Assembly: GCF_004959935.1 (NCBI RefSeq)
Contig: NZ_SMYN01000011.1
Location: forward strand, 47,202 to 111,201
DNA: 64,000 bases
Reading direction: 5' to 3'
Origin: Falsirhodobacter xinxiangensis
GTDB taxonomy: Bacteria > Pseudomonadota > Alphaproteobacteria > Rhodobacterales > Rhodobacteraceae
The position numbers and the translations under genes are program-made. Shown one piece after another: positions 44,116-52,354 of this stretch. Each line of letters begins with the position of its first letter. Position 1 is the first letter of the stretch. Under the pieces are notes generated by a model, which saw nothing but the letters and a program-made list of their open reading frames with translations, had not been told where the DNA came from and searched no databases.

Positions 44116-44697
44116 ATGCACGGTCTGTTCAACAGGGCAATCCAATGTTTCCTGCGCGACACATACGGTGCGGATTTGTGGCGGCAGGTGGCGCAGGATG
44201 CAGGCCTCGGGTTCGAGGATTTCGAGGCGATGCTGCGCTATGACCCTTCGGTCACGGATGCGGTGCTGCGGGCGGCATCGGTGCGCCTGTCCCGCCCGCG
44301 CGAGGCGGTGCTGGAGGATCTGGGCAACCATCTGATCTCCAACCCCTTGCTTGAACCCGTGCGGCGATTGTTGCGGTTCGGGGGCGTGACGTTCCGCGAC
44401 TTCCTGAACTCGCTGGAGGATTTTCCCGATCGCTGCCGTCTGGCCCTGCCGGGGGCGGATGTGCCGCTGTTGACGCTGCGCGAGGGGGAGGACGGGTATC
44501 TGCTGTCCTGCCGCTGGTCGCTGGACGGGGTGGGGCATCTGGTCGTCGGCCTGTTGCGTGCGATGGCGGACGATTACGGAACGCTCGCCTTTCTGGAGCA
44601 TGTCGGCGCGGATGCCGAAGGGGAGACGATCTCGGTCCGTCTGGTCGAGGTGCAGCTTTTCGCGGGGCGCCCGTTCGATCTGGCGGCAAGGGCATGA
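44116..44697 (+). CDS. H-NOX-like sensor domain lacking the heme-ligand histidine
   Basis: A 193-residue single-domain protein, length as for bacterial H-NOX (180-195). The start MHGLFNRAIQCFLRDTYG matches the H-NOX N-terminus. Aligned to the Caldanaerobacter H-NOX, the ligand region FLMMMDEVHLQL corresponds to FLNSLEDFPDRC here, so the proximal His (102) is replaced by Pro104. The YxSxR heme-propionate motif is degenerate, LLSCR (129-133). The fold seems kept but canonical heme binding is unlikely. It overlaps the GGDEF gene by 4 bases, the usual H-NOX/cyclase pairing. It could sense another ligand or be a protein-interaction module. Confidence 0.82.
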   Translation: MHGLFNRAIQCFLRDTYGADLWRQVAQDAGLGFEDFEAMLRYDPSVTDAVLRAASVRLSRPREAVLEDLGNHLISNPLLEPVRRLLRFGGVTFRDFLNSLEDFPDRCRLALPGADVPLLTLREGEDGYLLSCRWSLDGVGHLVVGLLRAMADDYGTLAFLEHVGADAEGETISVRLVEVQLFAGRPFDLAARA

Positions 44698-45647
44698 TGC
44701 GGTTCGATCTTCCGAACGAGGCGCTGGACCTGCTGATGCCGATGCATCTTGCAGTGTCGCTTGACGGACGGGTGCTGCGCGCGGGGCCGACATTGGCCAA
44801 GTTGTTTCCGGTCCGGCCCGAGGGGCGCTGGTTCTTCGACCTGTTCACCGTGCGCCGTCCGGGCGGTATTGCGACGATGGATGCGTTGCCGCAAGGCCCG
44901 CGTCTTCACCTTGGCGTGGCCGGATCGCCCGTGACCCTGCGCGGGGCGGCGATGCCGATGCGCGGCGGGCTGATCCTGAACCTGTCCTTCGGCATCGGGC
45001 TGCTGGAGGCGATCCGCCACTATGGCCTGACCGATTCCGATTTCGCCGCGACCGATCTGACGATGGAGATGCTTTACGTCGTCGAAGCCAAAAGCGCGGT
45101 GATGGAGGAGCTTGGCCAGCTGAACCTGCGGCTTCAGGGCGCCAAGTCCGAGGCGGAGGAACGCGCGCTGACGGATACCTTGACGGGCTTGCGCAATCGG
45201 CGCGGTCTGGATGCGGCGATGTCGGGGTTGATCGCGACGGGCAAGCCGTTCAGCCTGCTGCATATGGACCTCGATTTCTTCAAGCAGGTCAACGATCTGT
45301 ATGGACATGCGACGGGGGATGCGGTGCTCTGCCGCGTCGCGCAGATCCTGAGCGAGGAGACCCGGCGCGGCGATACCGTTGCGCGGATCGGCGGGGATGA
45401 ATTCGTCGTCGTCCTGCCGGGCTTGGGCGACTGCGATCTGCCGGAAGGCATTGCGCGGCGCATCGTCATGCGCATGAACGAGCCGATAGATGTCGCGGGG
45501 CGCATCTGCCGCATCTCCATCAGCATCGGGGTCACGAGTTCGGCGCTTTACGACCGGCCCGACCCGGACATCATGCTGGATGACGCAGATCAGGCGCTTT
45601 ACGCCAGCAAGCATGGCGGGCGCGGTCAGGTCCGCCGCGTGCGCTGA
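44694..45647 (+). CDS. diguanylate cyclase with HNOBA-type N-terminal domain
   Basis: A 317-residue signalling enzyme. Residues 1-125 resemble the H-NOX-associated (HNOBA) PAS-like domain of guanylate cyclases (HLAVSLDGRVLRAGPTL, LFTVRRP, LNLSFGIGLLEAI). Residues about 126-158 form a signalling coiled coil (MLYVVEAKSAVMEELGQL). The GGDEF domain starts at DTLTGLRNRRGLD; the active site GGDEF is intact (233-237) and an I-site RxxD (R224-D227) sits five residues before it. It makes c-di-GMP from two GTP with product inhibition. Partner of the H-NOX-like protein upstream. Confidence 0.9.
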   Translation: MMRFDLPNEALDLLMPMHLAVSLDGRVLRAGPTLAKLFPVRPEGRWFFDLFTVRRPGGIATMDALPQGPRLHLGVAGSPVTLRGAAMPMRGGLILNLSFGIGLLEAIRHYGLTDSDFAATDLTMEMLYVVEAKSAVMEELGQLNLRLQGAKSEAEERALTDTLTGLRNRRGLDAAMSGLIATGKPFSLLHMDLDFFKQVNDLYGHATGDAVLCRVAQILSEETRRGDTVARIGGDEFVVVLPGLGDCDLPEGIARRIVMRMNEPIDVAGRICRISISIGVTSSALYDRPDPDIMLDDADQALYASKHGGRGQVRRVR

Positions 45648-45699
45648 CCTTGTCGCATCGGCGGCGGGGTCCTACCTTCATTGGGAACGGAGGCCATCG

Positions 45700-46467
45700 A
45701 TGACCCACACGCTTGTTCCCGCACCGCTTTCCGCCCAGACCGAGGCGCAGATCGCCGCGCTTGCCAAACGCGCGCAAAAGGCGGGCGGTCCGCTGATGAA
45801 GGCGGTCAACCTTGCCGGCGGGCGGGCCGAGGGGCTGATGGAGAAGCTGCCGCAGGGTGTTCGTGACCGAATCGAGGACGTGACGGGTTCGGCGCTGGAG
45901 CAATGCTACAAGGCCGCGTCGGGTGTGCGTGGCAGCGGCGTTCTACCGGATGCGGGCAAGCATGGGCACAAGATCGCGGTCGCCGTGTCGGGCGGGGCGG
46001 GTGGCTTCGGCGGGTTGGGCTCGGCGGTGCTGGAGCTTCCGGCGACGGTGTCGATCTTCTTCGCCGCCATCCAGAAGATCGCGGCGGAACACGGGTTCGA
46101 TCCCGATGACGAGGTGGTCCGGCTGGAATGTCTGCGCGTTTTCGGTTCGGGATCGCCGCTGGAGGAGGATGACGGCGTCAACACCGGCTTTCTTGCGGCG
46201 CGGGTGATGCTGAACGGTGCGGGGGCGCATGCGATGATCGCGCGGATCGCGCCGAAATTCGCGCTGGTCATGGGGCAGAAACTGGCGGCGCAGACGGTGC
46301 CGGTCATCGGGGCGGTGACGGGGGCCGCGGTGAACCTCGCCTTCCTTGGCTATTATCAGGAACTGGCGCATGTGCGCTTTTCGCTGATGAAGCTGGCGCA
46401 AAGCCACGCGGAGGGCGAGGTTCTGCACGCCTTCCGCGCCGCGAATGCGAAACCCGTGCGGCCCTAG
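45700..46467 (+). CDS. EcsC family protein
   Basis: A 255-residue protein of the EcsC family (PF12787). Blocks are AGGRAEGLMEKLPQGVRDRIEDVT, AVSGGAGGFGGLGSAVLELPATV with the hydrophobic stretch SIFFAAIQKIAAEHGFD, LECLRVFG and the glycine/alanine-rich helix VPVIGAVTGAAVNLAFLGYYQELAHVRF. Bacillus EcsC is tied to an ABC exporter, but its biochemical role is unknown, and no transporter is adjacent here. Start at 45700 behind GGAGG. The stop overlaps that of the convergent dnaB gene. Confidence 0.85.
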   Translation: MTHTLVPAPLSAQTEAQIAALAKRAQKAGGPLMKAVNLAGGRAEGLMEKLPQGVRDRIEDVTGSALEQCYKAASGVRGSGVLPDAGKHGHKIAVAVSGGAGGFGGLGSAVLELPATVSIFFAAIQKIAAEHGFDPDDEVVRLECLRVFGSGSPLEEDDGVNTGFLAARVMLNGAGAHAMIARIAPKFALVMGQKLAAQTVPVIGAVTGAAVNLAFLGYYQELAHVRFSLMKLAQSHAEGEVLHAFRAANAKPVRP

Positions 46468-47954
46468 AACTCGGACCCCTGCTGCCACGGTTTGACGAGG
46501 TTGCCGAAGCGGGTGAAGCGGCCTTCGAACGAAAGCTCCACCGTGCCGATCGGGCCGTGGCGCTGTTTGCCGATGATGCATTCGGCCTTGCCGTGCACCT
46601 GTTCCATGATCTGCTGCCATTTCGCCATGGCCTCCAGATCATGGTCGCCCGGTTTTTCACGCTCTTTGTAATATTCGTCGCGATACACGAACATCACAAC
46701 GTCGGCGTCCTGTTCGATCGAGCCGGATTCGCGCAGGTCCGAAAGCTGCGGGCGTTTATCCTCGCGCGATTCGACCTGGCGCGACAGCTGCGACAGGGCG
46801 ATGACGGGGATGTTCAACTCCTTGGCGATCGCCTTCAGGCCCTGGGTGATCTCGGACACCTCCTGCACGCGGGATTCCTTGGAAGAACCCTTCAGAAGCT
46901 GGAGATAGTCCACCATCAGCACGTCCAGTCCATGCGTCCGTTTCAGGCGGCGGCAGCGGGCTGCGACCTGCGAAATCGGCAGGGCGGGTGTATCGTCGAT
47001 ATAGAGCGGGCAGGCTTCCAGCGCCTTCGCGGCTTCCACGAAACGGCGGAATTCGGCCTCGGTCATGTCGCCGCGGCGAATCTGTTCGGACGGCACTTCC
47101 GACGCTTCGGACAGGATACGGGCGGCCAGCTGTTCGGCCGACATCTCCAGCGAGAAGAACCCCACGATGCCGCCTTCGACCGCGCCTTCGGTGCCGTCAT
47201 GGGTGATGCCGCGCTTGTAGGCTTTCGCCACGTTGAACGCGATGTTGGTCGCCAGCGAGGTTTTCCCCATCGACGGACGGCCCGCAAGGATCAGAAGGTC
47301 GGACGGATGCAGCCCGCCCAGCTTCTTGTCCAGATCGACAAGCCCGGTCGAAATCCCGGCAAGGCCACCGTCGCGTTGATAGGCGGCGTTTGCGACATTC
47401 ACCGCCTCGGTCACGGCTTTCAGGAACGATTGAAAGCCGCGTTCGGCGACGCCCTGTTCGCCGAGCTTATAAAGGCGCTGTTCGGCCTCGACGATCTGTT
47501 CCTTCGGCTCGGACGCGACATCGACCTTGGCGGCTTTGGCCGAAATATCCCGGCCCAGCGCGATCAGTTCGCGCCGCACGGCAAGGTCATAGATCATCTG
47601 TGCATAATCGCGCGCCGCGAAGGCCGAGATCGCCGCGCCCGCCAAGCGGGCAAGGTATGCGGGGCCGCCCAGCTCGCGCAACCCTGGGTCGTCCTCCAGA
47701 AACGCTTTGAGCGTTACGGGCGAAGCGAGCGCGTTCTTCTGGATGCGGGCCGAGGCGACTTCGAAGATGCGCGCATGGACCGGATCGTAGAAGTGGTCAG
47801 CCTTGCACAGCGACGAAACGCGGTCATAGACGTCGTTATTCGTCAGGATCGCGCCCAGAAGCTGCTGTTCTGCTTCGATATTATGCGGCAGGGCATCGGT
47901 ATCCCCTTCGGGCGCGGGGCCGGCATTGGGACGGAAGCTCGTGATCTCGTTCAT
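46464..47954 (-). CDS. dnaB: replicative DNA helicase
   Basis: A 496-residue DnaB helicase. N-terminal domain with LPHNIEAEQQLLGAILTNN; RecA-type motor with Walker A GRPSMGKTS, Walker B LDVLMVDYLQLL, and ALSQLSRQVESREDKRPQLSDLRESGSIEQDADVV covering the sensor and arginine-finger regions. No intein. It unwinds DNA at the replication fork with the DnaG and DnaC/DciA partners. The 229 bases upstream hold the pyrE terminator and the dnaB promoter. Confidence 0.97.
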   Translation of the reverse strand: MNEITSFRPNAGPAPEGDTDALPHNIEAEQQLLGAILTNNDVYDRVSSLCKADHFYDPVHARIFEVASARIQKNALASPVTLKAFLEDDPGLRELGGPAYLARLAGAAISAFAARDYAQMIYDLAVRRELIALGRDISAKAAKVDVASEPKEQIVEAEQRLYKLGEQGVAERGFQSFLKAVTEAVNVANAAYQRDGGLAGISTGLVDLDKKLGGLHPSDLLILAGRPSMGKTSLATNIAFNVAKAYKRGITHDGTEGAVEGGIVGFFSLEMSAEQLAARILSEASEVPSEQIRRGDMTEAEFRRFVEAAKALEACPLYIDDTPALPISQVAARCRRLKRTHGLDVLMVDYLQLLKGSSKESRVQEVSEITQGLKAIAKELNIPVIALSQLSRQVESREDKRPQLSDLRESGSIEQDADVVMFVYRDEYYKEREKPGDHDLEAMAKWQQIMEQVHGKAECIIGKQRHGPIGTVELSFEGRFTRFGNLVKPWQQGSEF

Positions 47955-48122
47955 GCTCTTCCTCTCTGGTCGGCGATCCCGACCCTGTTCCGGTGGTTCG
48001 TGTTCATACCCCCGATTGCGGCTTGGGTGCAAAGGGGAAAAGTCTGTGGAAAAACTGCGGGAAAGCCCGCAGATATGGGGGCTTTCCTGTGGATAACCCT
48101 GCGGGCAAGTGTTGAAACGGGC

Positions 48123-48159
48123 GAAGAAACAAGGCGCCGCGCGGGCTGCGCAGCGCCTT
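48123..48159 (-). terminator. terminator downstream of pyrE
   Basis: A stem aaggcgc / gcgcctt (48131-48137 and 48153-48159) with inner CG pairing is followed on the minus strand by GTTTCTTC. The rest of 47955-48183 holds the dnaB leader; no other element is seen in it. Confidence 0.75.
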
Positions 48160-48183
48160 GGGACGTCATAGGCCGGAAATGGC

Positions 48184-48861
48184 TCAGCCCTTCCGGGCCT
48201 CCTGCCATTCGCGCGGCGAGTTCAGGAAAGCCTCGACCTCGGTGAGCGTTTTTTCATCGAAAGCGCCCTGTGCGCGGGCTTCGGCCAGCACGTCCCACCA
48301 GGTGCACAGGTGATGCAGCGTCACACCATGATCGGCGAGCCGCTGCGTCGTTTCCGGGAAGATGCCGTAATAGAAGATCACCGCCGTATGCGCGCAGCTT
48401 GCCCCCGTTTCGCGGATCGCATCGACGAAGGACAGTTTCGATCCGCCGTCGGTGGTCAGATCCTCCACCAGCAGGACGCGCTGGCCTTCGGTCATCGCGC
48501 CTTCGATGCGGGCGTTGCGGCCGTAGCCTTTGGGCTTTTTCCGAACATAGGTCATCGGCAGCGCCATGCGCTCGGCCACCCAAGCGCCGAAGGGGATGCC
48601 TGCGGTTTCGCCGCCTGCGATGTTGTCGAACGCCTCGAACCCCGCGTCGCGCATGACGGTCACGGTCAGGAAGTCCATCAGCGTGCTGCGGATGCGCGGA
48701 TAGGAGATCAGCTTGCGGCAATCGATATAGGTCGGCGAGGGCAGGCCCGAGGCCAGCGTGAACGGCGTTTCCGCATTGAAGTGGACGGCCTTGATCTCCA
48801 GCAGCATCCGGGCGGTCAGGCGGGCGATTTCTTCGCGCGGGGGGAAGGAGGTCGGGATCAT
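48184..48861 (-). CDS. pyrE: orotate phosphoribosyltransferase
   Basis: A 225-residue PRTase. Motifs: [27 protein letters not shown] (orotate side), [13 protein letters not shown] (hood/loop), and the PRPP-binding loop [13 protein letters not shown]. It converts orotate to OMP. Overlaps pyrC by 4 bases (ATGA) so the two pyrimidine genes form a transcript pyrC-pyrE. Confidence 0.95.
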   Translation of the reverse strand: MIPTSFPPREEIARLTARMLLEIKAVHFNAETPFTLASGLPSPTYIDCRKLISYPRIRSTLMDFLTVTVMRDAGFEAFDNIAGGETAGIPFGAWVAERMALPMTYVRKKPKGYGRNARIEGAMTEGQRVLLVEDLTTDGGSKLSFVDAIRETGASCAHTAVIFYYGIFPETTQRLADHGVTLHHLCTWWDVLAEARAQGAFDEKTLTEVEAFLNSPREWQEARKG

Positions 48862-49892
48862 TTCACGGTCCAGTGCAGGGGGAAGCCGGGGTCGAACACG
48901 GTCACGGGACCGGCGCCGGTTTCGATTTTCGTGGGGTATTCGACGGGCGCGCCTTTGGTCAGGGTGATGGTCGCCTCGTTCACCGGCAGGCGATAGAAGG
49001 CGGGACCGTGGAGGGATGCGAACCCTTCGAGGCGATCCAGCTTGCCGTCCTGCTCGAACACCTCGGCCAGAACGGACATGGTGTTGGTGGCGGTGAAGCA
49101 GCCCGCGCAGCCGCAGGCATGTTCCTTCAGCGCGTCCACATGCGGGGCCGAATCGGTGCCGAGGAAGAAGGTCGCATCGCCCGACATCGCCGCCTCGCGC
49201 AGCGCCAGCCGATGCTGTTCGCGTTTCGCCACCGGCAGGCAGTAGTAATGCGGCTTGATCCCGCCCACGAGGATGTGGTTGCGGTTGATGACCAGATGGT
49301 GCGTCGTGATCGTCGCGGCCAGATCGGTTCCCGACCGGGCATAGGCGACGCCCTGTTCGGTCGTGATATGCTCCATCACCACGCGCAGGCCCGGATTGGC
49401 GCGGCGCAGCGGGTCGAGGACGGTGTCGATGAACACGGCTTCGCGGTCGAAGATATCGACCTCGGGGGTCGTCACCTCGCCGTGGATGCAGAGGGGCAGG
49501 CCGATCTCGGCCATCGTCTCCAGCACGCCGCGCACCTTGTCGAAATCGCGCACGCCGCCGTGGGAATTGGTCGTCGCCCCCGCCGGATACAGCTTCACCG
49601 CCTTGACCAGACCGGATTCGGCTGCCGCGCGCACATCGGCGGCGTCGGTGCCTTCGGTCAGATACAGCGTCATCAGCGGCTCGAACGCCATGCCTTCTGG
49701 CAGGGCGGCGAGGATTCGGTCGCGATAGGCGCGGGCGTGATCGCCGGTCACGACCGGCGGCACGAGGTTCGGCATGATGATCGCCCGCGCGAAATGGCGG
49801 GCGGTTTCGGGCAGGACACCTTCCAGCATCGCGCCGTCGCGCAGGTGCAGGTGCCAGTCATCCGGGCGGCGGAGGGTCAATGTCTGTTGCAT
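48858..49892 (-). CDS. pyrC: dihydroorotase (class II)
   Basis: A 344-residue zinc amidohydrolase, the short class II form. The first metal motif is [10 protein letters not shown]; the carboxylated lysine lies in [15 protein letters not shown]; further metal His in LCIHGEV and MEHITTEQG; the catalytic Asp is in LGTDSAPH. It forms dihydroorotate from carbamoyl aspartate. Start at ATG 49892, directly before the conserved N-terminus. Confidence 0.95.
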   Translation of the reverse strand: MQQTLTLRRPDDWHLHLRDGAMLEGVLPETARHFARAIIMPNLVPPVVTGDHARAYRDRILAALPEGMAFEPLMTLYLTEGTDAADVRAAAESGLVKAVKLYPAGATTNSHGGVRDFDKVRGVLETMAEIGLPLCIHGEVTTPEVDIFDREAVFIDTVLDPLRRANPGLRVVMEHITTEQGVAYARSGTDLAATITTHHLVINRNHILVGGIKPHYYCLPVAKREQHRLALREAAMSGDATFFLGTDSAPHVDALKEHACGCAGCFTATNTMSVLAEVFEQDGKLDRLEGFASLHGPAFYRLPVNEATITLTKGAPVEYPTKIETGAGPVTVFDPGFPLHWTVK

Positions 49893-49961
49893 GCCCTCGC
49901 GCCTAGCGCATCGCCGTGGCATTTTCCAGCACTAGCTTGCGCCGAAATGAAGGAGACCCCG

Positions 49962-50327
49962 ATGTATCGCATTCTTGCCCTGACGCTTCTGCTGCCGTTG
50001 CCCGTTGCCGCGCAGCAGGTCGATTGCGCCAATGCCGTGACGCAAGCCCAGATGACCCAATGTGCTGCCGAAGAACTGGGCGCCGCCGACGATGCGCTGA
50101 ACGCGGCCTTCGGCAAGGCGATGACGAAGATGCGCGGGCTGGACGGCGGCGAGGATGTCCTGCGGCGTGCCCAGCGCGCGTGGATCTCGTTCCGCGACAC
50201 CGCCTGCGCCGCCGAAGGGCTGCCCTATGCCGGCGGCTCGATGCAGGGGATGGTCGTCGTCAACTGCAAGACCCGTCTGACCGACGCAAGAACCGCCGAT
50301 ATGGAGGCTCTGGCCAAGGGGTCATGA
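49962..50327 (+). CDS. LprI-like periplasmic protein (lysozyme-inhibitor LprI family)
   Basis: A 121-residue exported protein with signal peptide YRILALTLLLPLPVAA. The mature part has the DUF1311/LprI pattern: VDCANAVTQAQMTQCAAEELGAADDALNAAF, LRRAQRAWISFRDTACAAEG and a final VNCKTRLTDAR, giving conserved cysteines. Relatives in Mycobacterium inhibit lysozyme; elsewhere the role is unknown. AAGGAGA precedes the start at 49962. Its stop overlaps that of the convergent gene within a TCATGA palindrome. Confidence 0.8.
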   Translation: MYRILALTLLLPLPVAAQQVDCANAVTQAQMTQCAAEELGAADDALNAAFGKAMTKMRGLDGGEDVLRRAQRAWISFRDTACAAEGLPYAGGSMQGMVVVNCKTRLTDARTADMEALAKGS

Positions 50328-51191
50328 ATCGCGGATGACCCGCAGCGCGTCCAGCACCGGTTTCGTGCGGCGCGGTTTGTCGCGGTTCAGCGTCAGAAGC
50401 CGCCGCAGATAGGGTTCGTGCTGGTGCCGCCTGCGCCAGAGCCGGGCGAATATCGCCGCCGAGATTCGCCCCTCGCCCGCGTTTTCCAGAAGGCGCGGGA
50501 CGATGGCCATATGCTCCAGCATGGTGCCAAGTTCGCCGCCGCCCCCCCGGCATTTCAGATGCGTGACGTTCGCGCGGTCGAACAGCGCGGCATGGGCGGC
50601 GTCCGGGGCGAACAGCGGATCGTAGATCAGGAACACCCCGCCCGCGCCTTCGACCATGTCCGGCGCAAACCCATATCGCGACGTGAAGTCGAGCCGCCGC
50701 TGCTTGCGGTCGCGCGGGTCCCAGCCCGTGCGCGCGGGGTCCAGCGTGGCGCGCGCCTGCACCGCGATCACGGTCGCCTCGGGTGCAGTGACTGAAAACG
50801 CACAGGCGGCATAGGCGCCCATGCCGCTGCCATGAAAGACGACGCGGTCGAAATCCTCGAAGAAGGCATCCTCGACCAGCCGGTCGAAGAAGGAATAGAC
50901 GGCGGGGTCGCGGAACCATGTCGGCCCGTCCGTGATCAGGCACAGATGCGACCAGCCCTTCGATTCGGCTACGATGCGCCCCATCGGCATCTGGTCTGCG
51001 CGGGCAAGGCAGGCCTCGATCGACTCGAAGCTGACCAGCAGCGTCGTGCTGTCATCGGCGAACATCGCCCAGTGCCGCGCACCCAAGGGTTGAAAATAGC
51101 CTTCGCTCTCGCCAATACTTTCCATGGCGGCAAGCCACGCGGCCTTGTCGGTCGCGGCGAAGGCATCGCGGGGCAGGGTGTCGTCGGTCAT
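50322..51191 (-). CDS. alpha/beta-hydrolase-like protein of unknown function (often mislabelled PAPS reductase)
   Basis: A 289-residue soluble protein. A GSGMGAYAACAFSV segment resembles a G-x-S-x-G-like nucleophile elbow variant, preceded by FDRVVFHGSG, with earlier LCLITDGPTWFRDPAVYSFFDRL. I recall close relatives in Rhodobacterales being called phosphoadenosine phosphosulfate reductase, but no Cys-Cys/CxxC cluster motifs, no ECGIH active site and no P-loop are present, and a true cysH lies at 56597. The gene neighbours a glycosyltransferase on the same strand. Function not known. Confidence 0.65.
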   Translation of the reverse strand: MTDDTLPRDAFAATDKAAWLAAMESIGESEGYFQPLGARHWAMFADDSTTLLVSFESIEACLARADQMPMGRIVAESKGWSHLCLITDGPTWFRDPAVYSFFDRLVEDAFFEDFDRVVFHGSGMGAYAACAFSVTAPEATVIAVQARATLDPARTGWDPRDRKQRRLDFTSRYGFAPDMVEGAGGVFLIYDPLFAPDAAHAALFDRANVTHLKCRGGGGELGTMLEHMAIVPRLLENAGEGRISAAIFARLWRRRHQHEPYLRRLLTLNRDKPRRTKPVLDALRVIRDS

Positions 51192-51242
51192 GGCGCGGCT
51201 GTCTGGAATGGCAGGAAAGTTTGTCGCCTTGCCGCCAAGCGG

Positions 51243-52259
51243 TCAATCCGGCGCGGGCTGTGTGACGCGATGTCGCAAGATCAGCGCGACCTGATCGGGC
51301 GGAAGGGGGCGTGTGGGCGGGGTCATCAGCAACCTGCCGAACAGCGCCTGCCACGGCTCCTCTTGCATCAGTTCTCGAAAACGGCTTCGGCGCCAGTCGA
51401 CGGCGGCGGCGTGAAGGCGCGCCAGTTCCGCATCTTCGACGGGGTCGGGGGCAAGATCGAGAATGCTGCGATCCTCCTCGTCGCGGAAGTTGCGGTCGAC
51501 CCAATAGGACATGTCGAAGGCCGAGGATTCGCGGTTCGCGCGGCCCCGGTCGCATTTGACGATATAGCTTTCCATCGCGCCAAGGGCGTAATGGTTCAAC
51601 TGCACCACCGCATGATTGTCACGCAGGAACGGCACGAACAGCCCGCGGGATCGAAAGCTTTCGGGCAGCTCGCGCCCCGATCCGTCGAACCAGCGTTGGT
51701 GGTCCACATCCTCGGGGGATTTGGGCCGGTGGACGCCCAGCTTGCGATAGCTGCCGTCGTTGCGGAACAGCGTCTTGATCAGCATCGCGCGCCAAGGCCA
51801 TTGCAGGACCGAAGGGGCGGCGCGGGTGAAGGTGCGCGTGACGGGCGCATCGTCGTAATGCACGACGCCGTCATTGCCGAACATCCGCCAGCTGAGCGCG
51901 ATGGCTGTCGCGTCGGGCATCGCGGCGTGCAGGTCCGCAAGCCGATGGCCACCCGCGCGGATGTTGACGAATTCGTCGATGTCCTGCACCAGAACCCAAT
52001 CCGCGCGGTGCATCAGCGGGTGCCGTTCCGCCTGTTTCAGCGCCGCCCATTGCGGGCCCTGTGGAAACGGGCCATCGTTGCGGATATGGGTCACGAGCCC
52101 CAGCTGTTGCAGCCGGTCCAGCATCAGGTCGGTGCCATCTTGGCAATCGTTCGAAAAGATCAGGAAATCGTCAAATCCCACGGCCCGGTGATGGGCGAGC
52201 CATTCCAGGAGGAACGCGCCTTCGTTGCGGACGGTAAGGATGGAAAGATGACGGACCAC
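51243..52259 (-). CDS. glycosyltransferase family 2-like protein
   Basis: A 338-residue enzyme when started at GTG 52259 (RHLSILTVRNEGAFLLEWLAHHRAVGFDDFLIFSNDC), which places the GT2/GT92-like motif TVRNEG at the N-terminus. The DxD motif is VQDIDEFVNI. Further conserved segments are HYALGAMESYIVKCDRG and MSYWVDRNFRDEEDRS. An ATG at 52292 would add 11 residues. These proteins are common in Rhodobacterales polysaccharide loci; the donor and acceptor are unknown. Divergent from the OmpA gene. Confidence 0.8.
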   Translation of the reverse strand: MVRHLSILTVRNEGAFLLEWLAHHRAVGFDDFLIFSNDCQDGTDLMLDRLQQLGLVTHIRNDGPFPQGPQWAALKQAERHPLMHRADWVLVQDIDEFVNIRAGGHRLADLHAAMPDATAIALSWRMFGNDGVVHYDDAPVTRTFTRAAPSVLQWPWRAMLIKTLFRNDGSYRKLGVHRPKSPEDVDHQRWFDGSGRELPESFRSRGLFVPFLRDNHAVVQLNHYALGAMESYIVKCDRGRANRESSAFDMSYWVDRNFRDEEDRSILDLAPDPVEDAELARLHAAAVDWRRSRFRELMQEEPWQALFGRLLMTPPTRPLPPDQVALILRHRVTQPAPD

Positions 52260-52354
52260 GGCACTGCCTAGCACGGGCGCGCCGCGCCGCATAGGTCCGC
52301 GTGCGGGAACCGTGCCACCGCTGCCGCGTTCGGGGGCGAGGAAGGAGAATTTCC

